Assembly: GCF_016654115.1 (NCBI RefSeq)
Contig: NZ_JAEQAZ010000021.1
Coordinates: forward strand, 1-64,000
Direction: 5' to 3'
Length of the DNA stretch: 64,000 bases
Source: Streptomyces sp. MBT53
GTDB lineage: Bacteria > Actinomycetota > Actinomycetes > Streptomycetales > Streptomycetaceae
The notes below the pieces were generated by a model. The model was not told the DNA's origin, did no database searches, and saw only the letters and a list, made by a program, of their open reading frames with translations. This document shows, in pieces, positions 7,090 to 14,029 of this stretch (the stretch's first letter is position 1; the number at the start of each line of letters is the position of its first letter). The position numbers were made by a program, and so were the translations under genes.

Positions 7090-8724
7090 TCAGGCCGTCG
7101 GCCGGGCGCGTTCCACGATCGACGCCAGGTCCAGGCTCGGCGGCAGGGTGCCGAAGCTGGCACCCCAGTCGCCGCCCAGCCGGGACGCGCAGAACGCGTC
7201 GGCGACCTCCGGCGGCGCGTGCCGTACGAGCAGTGCCCCCTGGAGTACGAGGGCGATCCGCTCGACCAGGCGCCGGGCGCGGCCCTCGATGCCGTCCAGG
7301 TCGGCGAGTTCGACGAGCAGGTTCTTCATGGCGCCGTCCAGCCGGTGATCGGCGCCGCGCACCCGGCCGACCTCGACCAGGAAGGCGTTCAGTGCCTGCG
7401 GCTCGCGCTGCAACGCCCGTAGTACGTCCAGGGCCTGGATGTTCCCGGCGCCCTCCCAGACCGAGTTGAGCGGTGACTCCCGTACCAGGCGCGGCAGTCC
7501 GGACTCCTCCACGTAGCCGTTGCCGCCCAGGCACTCGGCCGCCTCGACCGCGACCGTCGAACAGCGCTTGGTCACCCAGTACTTGGCGGCCGGCACCGCC
7601 AACCGCAGGAACGCCAGCTCCTGTTCACCGCCGTCGTCGTAGGCGGCGGCGAGTCGGAGTCCGAGCGTGGTCGCCGCCTCCGACTCCAGGGCGAGATCCG
7701 CCAGCACATTGCGCATCAGCGGCTTGTCGAGGAGCCTGCCGCCGAACGCCTCGCGGTGACTGGTGTGGTGGACGGCCTGGGCGACGGCCTGCCGCATCAG
7801 ACCGGCCGAGCCGAGCACACAGTCGAGGCGGGTCGCCGCGACCATCCCGATGATGGTCCGCACCCCGTCCCCCTCGTCCCCGACCCGGCGCGCCCAGGTC
7901 CCGTCGAACTCGACCTCGGCGGAGGCGTTCGACCGGTTTCCCAGCTTGTCCTTGAGACGCTGGAGCAGGAACACGTTGCGGGTGCCGTCCGCCAGCACGC
8001 GCGGCACGAGGAAGCAGGTGAGCCCGCCGGGCGCCTGCGCCAGCACCAGGAAACCGTCGGACATCGGCGCCGAACAGAACCACTTGTGGCCGGTCAGCTC
8101 GTACGTCCCGTCCTCCGCGAGCGGTCGCGCCGTCGTCGTGTTGGCGCGGACGTCGCTGCCGCCCTGCTTCTCCGTCATGCCCATCCCGAAGACCGCCCCG
8201 GCCTTGAGATGGGCGGGCCGCAGCTCACGGTCGTAGACCATGGACGTCAGCCGGGGCTCCCACTCGGCGGCGAGCGCGGGGTCGGTACGCAGGGCGGGCA
8301 CCGCCGCGTGGGTCATCGACAGCGGGCAGCCGTTGCCGGCCTCGACCTGGGTCCAGACCAGGAATCCGGCGGCCCGCCGCACATGTCCGGCCGGGCGGTG
8401 CCAGGCATTGGTCAGTCCCGCGGCCACGCCCTTGCCGAGCAGCCGGTGCCAGGCCGGATGGAACTCGACCTCGTCGATCCGGTTGCCGAAACGGTCGTGG
8501 GTGCGCAGGCCCGGGGGGTTGTCGTTGGCCTGCGCACCCCACTCCTGCACCTGGGCCGAGCCGGCGGCGCGGCCCAGGGCGGAGAGGTCGTCCCGCACCT
8601 CGGTGAGCAGTTCGGGCGGAGTGTGCCGCTCGACCGCCGAGGTCAGGACGCGGTCGGCGGTGAAGACGTCGTACCCGACCAGTGGGGGCGGCTGGTTCGT
8701 CACGGTGTGGGTGGTGCGTGCCAT
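7090..8724 (-). CDS. AidB-like acyl-CoA dehydrogenase family flavoprotein
   Basis: A 544-aa FAD protein. It shows the long N-terminal region of the AidB branch (PPLVGYDVFTADRVL), the FAD-binding GMTEKQGGSDVRANTT segment, and the C-terminal LGGNGYVEESGLPRLVRES and WEGAGNIQALDVLRAL motifs of that group. AidB itself protects DNA during alkylation stress in E. coli and binds DNA; whether this relative does is unknown. It lies 69 nt beyond the diaminopropionate operon, behind a possible terminator, and ends at a strong hairpin, so it is probably a separate unit. Confidence 0.85.
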   Translation of the reverse strand: MARTTHTVTNQPPPLVGYDVFTADRVLTSAVERHTPPELLTEVRDDLSALGRAAGSAQVQEWGAQANDNPPGLRTHDRFGNRIDEVEFHPAWHRLLGKGVAAGLTNAWHRPAGHVRRAAGFLVWTQVEAGNGCPLSMTHAAVPALRTDPALAAEWEPRLTSMVYDRELRPAHLKAGAVFGMGMTEKQGGSDVRANTTTARPLAEDGTYELTGHKWFCSAPMSDGFLVLAQAPGGLTCFLVPRVLADGTRNVFLLQRLKDKLGNRSNASAEVEFDGTWARRVGDEGDGVRTIIGMVAATRLDCVLGSAGLMRQAVAQAVHHTSHREAFGGRLLDKPLMRNVLADLALESEAATTLGLRLAAAYDDGGEQELAFLRLAVPAAKYWVTKRCSTVAVEAAECLGGNGYVEESGLPRLVRESPLNSVWEGAGNIQALDVLRALQREPQALNAFLVEVGRVRGADHRLDGAMKNLLVELADLDGIEGRARRLVERIALVLQGALLVRHAPPEVADAFCASRLGGDWGASFGTLPPSLDLASIVERARPTA

Positions 8725-8746
8725 GGCTGGAACCTACCCGTGCGGA

Positions 8747-8787
8747 CGGCGGTGGTCCGGATCTCCGCGGTGAAACGGCCACCGCCG
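8747..8787 (-). terminator. Possible terminator after sbnA
   Basis: A 9-bp inverted repeat (CGGCGGTGG at 8747-8755 and CCACCGCCG at 8779-8787) with a 23-nt loop starts 6 nt after the sbnA stop. It may end the biosynthetic operon before the AidB-like gene, though the long loop makes it weaker than the hairpin at 7036. Confidence 0.45.
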
Positions 8788-8793
8788 CCGCCG

Positions 8794-9780
8794 TCAGGCC
8801 GACTGGGACATGGCCGCCAGTATCTCGGTGCCGGCCGCCTCCTCCTCCAGCCAGCCCGTGCGGTACACGGTGTCCAGATAGCGTTCGCCCAGGTCAGGGG
8901 CGATCGCCACGGCGGTCGGGCCGTGCCGTCGGTCCGGCCAGCCGTTCCGGGCGAGCCACTGCCCGGCCCCGCTGACGACCGTGCCGGTGGACCCGCCGAA
9001 CAGGAAGCCCCGCGCGGCCAGTCGGCGGCAGGTCTGCACGGTGTCCGTCTCCTCGACATGGATCACGTCGTCGATGTACGACTCGTCGAGGAAGGGCGAG
9101 CCCACGCTGGTGCCGAGCCCCGGGATCATCCGGGGTCCCGCCTCCCCGCCGAAGGTGACCGAGCCGACCGCGTCCACGGCGACGATCCGCACCCGGCGCC
9201 GCCACTGCCAGAACCAGCGCGCGCAGCCCATCAGGGTCCCGGTGGTGCCGGCCCCCACGAACAACACGTCCAGCTGCGGGAACCGGCGGGCGATGGCGGG
9301 TGCCGTGGTGCGGTAGTGCGCCCGCCAATTCCCTTGGTTGGTGTACTGGTTGAGCCACACGTACCGCTCGTCCGAGGCGCACAGCGCGCGTACGTACGCG
9401 ATCCGGGCGCCCAGGAAACCGCCGTGCCCGTCCGGCTGGTCGATGATGTGGACCCGGCTGCCCAGCGTCTCCATCAGCTGCACCGTGGGCAGGTTGCACC
9501 GTCTGTCGGTCACACAGAGGAACCCGTAGCCGCGGCTCGCCGCGATCACGCTCAGGGCCACCCCCAGGTTCCCGGACGACGACTCGACCAGCACCGAGCC
9601 GGGCCGCAGGACGCCGTCCCGCTCGGCGGCGTCCACCATCTCGGTGGCGGCCTTCAGTTTGATCGAGCCGGCGAAGTTGAACCCCTCACATTTCAGATAG
9701 AGCGGCAGGCCCAGCGAGGCCCGCAGGTCGACGTAGAGCTCGTCCTCGTTGAACTCCGCGGGATCGGAGATCACAGCCAT
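8794..9780 (-). CDS. sbnA: SbnA-like N-(2-amino-2-carboxyethyl)-L-glutamate synthase
   Basis: A 328-aa PLP enzyme of the cysteine-synthase fold. The Schiff-base lysine is in NFAGSIKLKAA (Lys41), the substrate loop is SSSGNLG, and the phosphate-binding loop is GAGTTGTL. In staphyloferrin B biosynthesis SbnA joins O-phospho-L-serine and L-glutamate to give ACEGA. Pairing with the sbnB homologue just upstream identifies this as the SbnA type rather than a plain cysteine synthase. The ATG at 9780 is chosen because GGGGGGAAA precedes it; a longer frame to 9888 would overlap sbnB. Last gene of the five-gene operon. Confidence 0.85.
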   Translation of the reverse strand: MAVISDPAEFNEDELYVDLRASLGLPLYLKCEGFNFAGSIKLKAATEMVDAAERDGVLRPGSVLVESSSGNLGVALSVIAASRGYGFLCVTDRRCNLPTVQLMETLGSRVHIIDQPDGHGGFLGARIAYVRALCASDERYVWLNQYTNQGNWRAHYRTTAPAIARRFPQLDVLFVGAGTTGTLMGCARWFWQWRRRVRIVAVDAVGSVTFGGEAGPRMIPGLGTSVGSPFLDESYIDDVIHVEETDTVQTCRRLAARGFLFGGSTGTVVSGAGQWLARNGWPDRRHGPTAVAIAPDLGERYLDTVYRTGWLEEEAAGTEILAAMSQSA

Positions 9781-9814
9781 GTATTTCCCCCCTAGTGGTG
9801 CGCCACGATCGCCG

Positions 9815-10846
9815 TCAGCCGTACCGGCGCAGCTCGTGGAAGAACCCGTCGACGACGCGCAGTTCGCCCCGCCGAGCCACTTCGTCATGGACGAACCTGC
9901 CGACCGCGAGGTCCAGCACCCCCAGGCCGAAGGGCGAGAACACCACCGTGCGGTCCGCCGGTACGCTCACCCGCCCGGTCAGCACGTCGTCCAGCGTGCC
10001 GTCGATGAACTCCCGCCCGCCGGTGGCCTGTTCGGCCAGATGCGGTGAGGTGTCGGCCTTCAGGCAGTGCTCGACGTCGTCCACGAAGTTCGCGGACGCG
10101 AGCAGGATCGCCGGGTCGAGATCCCGCAACGACACGTGCAGGACCAGCGGATGGTGGTCGAACCAGGCCGGGTCGTGGATGTGCGGCGAACCGGCGATCG
10201 TCGCGAAGACCAGCAGGTCGCTGGAGCGGATAAGCCCTTCGGCCTTGTCGTGCACGGTGATCCGGCCCTGCGCGCCCGACCGTTCCAGATATCCCCGGAA
10301 CCCCTCCGCGCTGTCCGCGGACAGGTCGTACACGCCCGTCTCCTCGAACTCCCAGCCGGTGGCCCGGAGATGGGTGTGGATATAGCGGGCGATGAGGCCG
10401 GTCCCGACGAACCCGACCCGCAGCGGACGCGTCCGCCCCTGGCTGAGCTTCTCGGCCGCGAGCGCCGCCGAACTCGCCGTACGCGTCGCGCTGATCACCG
10501 AACTCTCCAGGCAGGCGTACGGATAGCCGGTGTCGGGGTCGTTCAGGATCAGCACCGCCGATGCCCTGGGCAGCCCCGAGCCGGTGTTCCCCGGGAAGCT
10601 GGAGATCCACTTCAGGCCGTCCACCCGCAGCGGCCCGCCCAGCGACGCGGGCAGCGCGATGATCCGGGACGAGGGGCGGTCGGGGAAGCGCAGGAAGTAC
10701 GACGGCGGGTTCACGGAGTCGCCCGCGCCGTGCAGCCGGTAGGTGGCCTCGACGAGTTCGCCGATCTCCGACTCCCGCCCGGCGAGGGCCTGTTGGACCT
10801 GTTCGCCGCTGACGACCGCGAACGTGGGAATGTCGAGTTCGCTCAT
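9815..10846 (-). CDS. sbnB: SbnB-like L-2,3-diaminopropionate-forming dehydrogenase
   Basis: A 343-aa member of the ornithine cyclodeaminase / mu-crystallin family. The Rossmann motif VGFVGTGLIARYI lies mid-protein, and the dinucleotide domain continues with VFATIAGSPHI and the FVDDVEHCLK segment. SbnB oxidatively cleaves ACEGA with NAD to L-2,3-diaminopropionate (Dap) and 2-oxoglutarate. The ATG at 10846 overlaps the stop of the upstream dioxygenase gene (ATGA); the longer open frame upstream runs through that gene out of frame and is not real. Together with sbnA it should supply Dap to the neighbouring synthetase genes. Confidence 0.85.
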   Translation of the reverse strand: MSELDIPTFAVVSGEQVQQALAGRESEIGELVEATYRLHGAGDSVNPPSYFLRFPDRPSSRIIALPASLGGPLRVDGLKWISSFPGNTGSGLPRASAVLILNDPDTGYPYACLESSVISATRTASSAALAAEKLSQGRTRPLRVGFVGTGLIARYIHTHLRATGWEFEETGVYDLSADSAEGFRGYLERSGAQGRITVHDKAEGLIRSSDLLVFATIAGSPHIHDPAWFDHHPLVLHVSLRDLDPAILLASANFVDDVEHCLKADTSPHLAEQATGGREFIDGTLDDVLTGRVSVPADRTVVFSPFGLGVLDLAVGRFVHDEVARRGELRVVDGFFHELRRYG

Positions 10847-11847
10847 GCCGCCCTCACCCCTCCTGTCGGCGCGCAGTCCGTGAGCCGTACCGGGTCGCCG
10901 AGTCCGGCGAGCACCTCGCGCGGGCCCTCGAAGGGGTCCCGGCCGTGCGCGGTACGGATGTTGTCCACCAGCAGCAGATCGCCGGAGCGCCACGGCGTGC
11001 GCCGGACGTGGGCGTCGTAGGCCCCGTTGATGGCCGACACGATGTCCGCGTCGACCGGATCGCCGTTCCCGAAGCGGGTGTTGAAGGGCAGCGCGTCGGC
11101 GCCGTAGACGTCGATCAGGTAGTCGCGGACCTCGGGCTCCATCGTCCACTCGTTCAGGAACGCGATCTGGTTGAACCAGCAGCGGCGGCCGGTGACCGGG
11201 TGGCGGAGCACGGCGGCGCGGTGCTGGCGGGTGTGCAGCGAACCGTCGGACTGCCAGGCGAAGTCGATGCCCTGGGCCCGGCAGTAGCGCTCCACGACGC
11301 CCCGGTCCTCGGTGCCGAAGGCCTCGGCGACCGATGCCCCGATCTCCTCGTGGTAGCTCCGGGTCAGCAGCCAGCCCTCCCGCTCGAAGCGGTCCACCAG
11401 TGCGGTGGGCAGCGAGGTCAGGACGGCCTCGGCGTCGGCGACCGGGGTCGCGCCGCCCTCGGTCGGCGCGTCGAGGCAGGCGAAGAGCAGCAGTCCGGGG
11501 AAGTCCAGCGCGTAGCTCGACTCGTGGTGCAGGCACATGGGCTGGTCGGTCGGCCACTTGGTGGCGGAGTACACGCCCTCCGCGTAGGTGCGGCGGGGCG
11601 CGAACGGCTCCCGGTCGGGCATCAGGGAGTCGGTGAGCCGCCGGAAGACGGTCTCGGTCCCGGCCGGGTCGGTGAGGCCGAGGCCGCGGACCAGGACGCA
11701 GCCGTGCTCGGCGACGACGGCCCGCAGCGCCGTACGGTGCCGGTCGGCCCAGCCGACCGGGTCCGCGCCGGCGTCGGCGTGCAGCAGCGGCGGACCGTCC
11801 GGGCTCTGGGTGACGGCGTGGAGAAGGGTCGCGGATGAGAGCGACAT
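10843..11847 (-). CDS. SyrP/TauD-like Fe(II)/2-oxoglutarate hydroxylase
   Basis: A 334-aa jelly-roll oxygenase. The iron triad is seen as H107-x-E109 (CLHHESSYA) and H301 (DNIRTAHGRDPF), and R310 in PFEGPR should bind 2-oxoglutarate. Glutamate rather than aspartate in H-x-E, plus the DNIRTAHGR context, resembles the NRPS-associated SyrP/clavaminate-synthase subgroup that hydroxylates amino acids, sometimes while bound to a carrier protein. Here the likely target is Dap, free or carrier-bound, giving a hydroxy-Dap; this is inference from position. Overlaps sbnB by 4 nt and follows the adenylation gene by 55 nt. Confidence 0.83.
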   Translation of the reverse strand: MSLSSATLLHAVTQSPDGPPLLHADAGADPVGWADRHRTALRAVVAEHGCVLVRGLGLTDPAGTETVFRRLTDSLMPDREPFAPRRTYAEGVYSATKWPTDQPMCLHHESSYALDFPGLLLFACLDAPTEGGATPVADAEAVLTSLPTALVDRFEREGWLLTRSYHEEIGASVAEAFGTEDRGVVERYCRAQGIDFAWQSDGSLHTRQHRAAVLRHPVTGRRCWFNQIAFLNEWTMEPEVRDYLIDVYGADALPFNTRFGNGDPVDADIVSAINGAYDAHVRRTPWRSGDLLLVDNIRTAHGRDPFEGPREVLAGLGDPVRLTDCAPTGGVRAA

Positions 11848-11902
11848 CTCGGTGTTCCTTTCGGTGGTGCTGTCGATCGTTCGGCCGGGGGTGCGGCGGG
11901 TC

Positions 11903-13987
11903 TCAGGAGGAGACCGGCCGTTCCAGCAGTCCGGCCAGGTCCGCGAGGACCGGGTGTCGGGTGACGTCCTTGAGGCTGATCGCCCGGTCGAGGGCGACCG
12001 CGAGCTTCACCGCGGCCAGCGAGGTGCCGCCGCGGTCGAAGAAGTGGTCCTGGCGGCCGATCCGGTCGGCCGGGATGCCCAGCACCACCGCCCAGGCGTC
12101 GGCCAGCCGGCGCTCGGCCGGTGTGCCGGGCCCCTCGCCGACGGCGTCCAGGTCACCGGCGAGCGCGGTGAGCGTGCGGCGGTCGGTCTTGCCGTTGGCG
12201 GTCAGCGGCAGCGACGCCCGCCAGTGCACGACTGACGGCACCATGTACGCGGGCAGCGACTCGGCGAGCCGGGCCCGCACGGCGTCGGCCTCGACGGGCC
12301 GGTCACCCGTGCAGAACGCCACCAGCTGCGTCCCGCGTACGACGACCACCGCGCCGTCCCTGACCCCGTCCACCCGCAGCAGCGCGTTCTCGATCTCGCC
12401 GATCTCGATGCGGAAGCCGCGGATCTTCACCTGGCTGTCCCGGCGCCCCAGGAACTCCAGCTTGCCGTCGGGCCGCCAGCGCCCGTGGTCGCCGCTGCGG
12501 TACAGCCGCGCACCGGGCCGGTACGGGTCCTCGGTGAAGGCCGCCGCCGTCCGCTCGGGATCGTTGACGTACCCCCGGCCCACGCACACACCGGAGAACA
12601 CGATCTCGCCGGGCGCCCCCAGCGGCACCGGCACCAGATCCTCGTCGACGACGTACACCCGCACATTGCCCACCGGCCGGCCGAGCGGCACCCGGGGTCC
12701 GTCCGGCGCCCGGTCCATCACCTCGTGGTTGGTGTCGTCCGAAGTCTCCGTCAGGCCATAGGCGTTGACGAGCCGCACCCCGGGCCGCGCCGCGAACCAG
12801 CGCTCCACGAGTTCCTTCTTCACGGCCTCCCCGGTGACCGACACACAGCGCAGGTCCGGGAGTTGACGCGGCTGCCGCTCCAACTCGGCCAGTACGGCCT
12901 CCAGATACGACGGCACGACCTGGAGCACGTTGACCCGCCCCGCCTCGACCGTGTCGACGAACCGCGGCACGTCCAGGATCACGTCCTGCTCCACCAGCAG
13001 CGTCCGTCCGCCCACGAGCGGCGCGCAGACCAACTGCCACAGCGAGATGTCGAAGCACTGGGGAGCGGTCTGCGCGACCACCTGCCCGGCCCCGATCCCC
13101 AGGTCGTCGAGCTTGGCGAAGACATGGTTGAGGAATCCCGCGTGCTCGCACATCGCGCCCTTGGGCTCACCGGTGGAGCCCGACGTGAAGTAGATGTAGG
13201 CGAGTTGACCGGGCGAGACCTCGATCCCGGGGTTCCCGTCCGGATGCCCCTCGGCGTAGGCCTCGTCGACGTGGAGGGCCCGGCCCGGCGCGTCCAGCGA
13301 ACCGTCACTGCCGTGCTCGGTCAGCACCAGCTCGCACCCGGCGCGCTCCAGCACCCGCGCCACACGGTCGGCCGGGAAGTGCGGCTCGACGGGCAGATAG
13401 ACCCCGCCCGCCTTGAACACGGCCAGCACGGCGGCCATCCAGTCGAGGTTGCGCTCCAGCACCACGGCGACGACACCCTCGCGGGTCAGGCCGCGGGTCA
13501 GCAGTGCCCGACTCAGCTGATTGGCCCGGGAGTTGAGCTCCCGGTAGGTCCAGCTCCGGTCGCCCTGCACGGCGGCGACCGCGTCCGGGCACACCTCCAC
13601 CATGTCCTCGAACAGCTCGTGCACCCGCCGGTCCGGCAGTTCCCGCCGGGGGCCCGCCAACTCCTCCAGCTGGAAACGGACTTCGGCCTCGGACAGCAGG
13701 CTCGTCCGCTTCGGATCGGCGAGGACGGTGACGTGGTAGCCCGCGATGCGGGCGGCGGCCCCGGCGTCCAGGACGTCGGTGCGGTACCGCAGCCGCAGCG
13801 TGCGGCCCGTGACACTCACCTGCAGCGCCGGGTCCTCCTCGACACTCTCCCCCGAGAGCGCGGTGAGCACGGTCGCATGGGCGGCCTTCAAAGCCGCGGG
13901 CTCGATCAACAGCCCTTCGGGCAGGGACACTTCGTACTCCGCCACACCGGGCACCGGAGCGAGCGTCCACCGCGGAATGATCTCCAT
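11903..13987 (-). CDS. NRPS adenylation-carrier (A-T) protein, predicted Dap activation
   Basis: A 694-aa synthetase module. Residues about 1-110 resemble only the C-terminal end of a condensation domain plus the C-A linker (RVHELFEDMVEVCPDAVA). The adenylation domain shows A2 (FKAGGVYLPVEP), A3 (YFTSGSTGEPKG), A4 (FDISLWQ), A5 (NAYGLTE), A7 (YRSGDHGRW), A8 (QVKIRGFRIEIGEIE) and the A10 lysine (LTANGKTDR). A carrier domain ends it, with the phosphopantetheine serine in RGGTSL (Ser656). No catalytic condensation HHxxxDG and no thioesterase is present. The substrate is inferred to be Dap from sbnA/sbnB. 41 nt separates it from the membrane synthetase upstream. Confidence 0.88.
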   Translation of the reverse strand: MEIIPRWTLAPVPGVAEYEVSLPEGLLIEPAALKAAHATVLTALSGESVEEDPALQVSVTGRTLRLRYRTDVLDAGAAARIAGYHVTVLADPKRTSLLSEAEVRFQLEELAGPRRELPDRRVHELFEDMVEVCPDAVAAVQGDRSWTYRELNSRANQLSRALLTRGLTREGVVAVVLERNLDWMAAVLAVFKAGGVYLPVEPHFPADRVARVLERAGCELVLTEHGSDGSLDAPGRALHVDEAYAEGHPDGNPGIEVSPGQLAYIYFTSGSTGEPKGAMCEHAGFLNHVFAKLDDLGIGAGQVVAQTAPQCFDISLWQLVCAPLVGGRTLLVEQDVILDVPRFVDTVEAGRVNVLQVVPSYLEAVLAELERQPRQLPDLRCVSVTGEAVKKELVERWFAARPGVRLVNAYGLTETSDDTNHEVMDRAPDGPRVPLGRPVGNVRVYVVDEDLVPVPLGAPGEIVFSGVCVGRGYVNDPERTAAAFTEDPYRPGARLYRSGDHGRWRPDGKLEFLGRRDSQVKIRGFRIEIGEIENALLRVDGVRDGAVVVVRGTQLVAFCTGDRPVEADAVRARLAESLPAYMVPSVVHWRASLPLTANGKTDRRTLTALAGDLDAVGEGPGTPAERRLADAWAVVLGIPADRIGRQDHFFDRGGTSLAAVKLAVALDRAISLKDVTRHPVLADLAGLLERPVSS

Positions 13988-14029
13988 CTTTCTCTTCCCC
14001 CCTGTTTCCTTCCCCCTGCGGCCAGGCCG

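Noticed and set aside
8794..9780. Ordinary cysteine synthase belonging with the sulfate genes
   Set aside because: It is far from the cys operon and is paired with an sbnB homologue inside an NRPS-type operon, which indicates the SbnA reaction instead.
9815..11557. One 580-aa protein joining sbnB to sequence upstream
   Set aside because: The upstream 237 residues are an out-of-frame reading of the dioxygenase gene; SbnB begins at the ATG at 10846 with an ATGA overlap.
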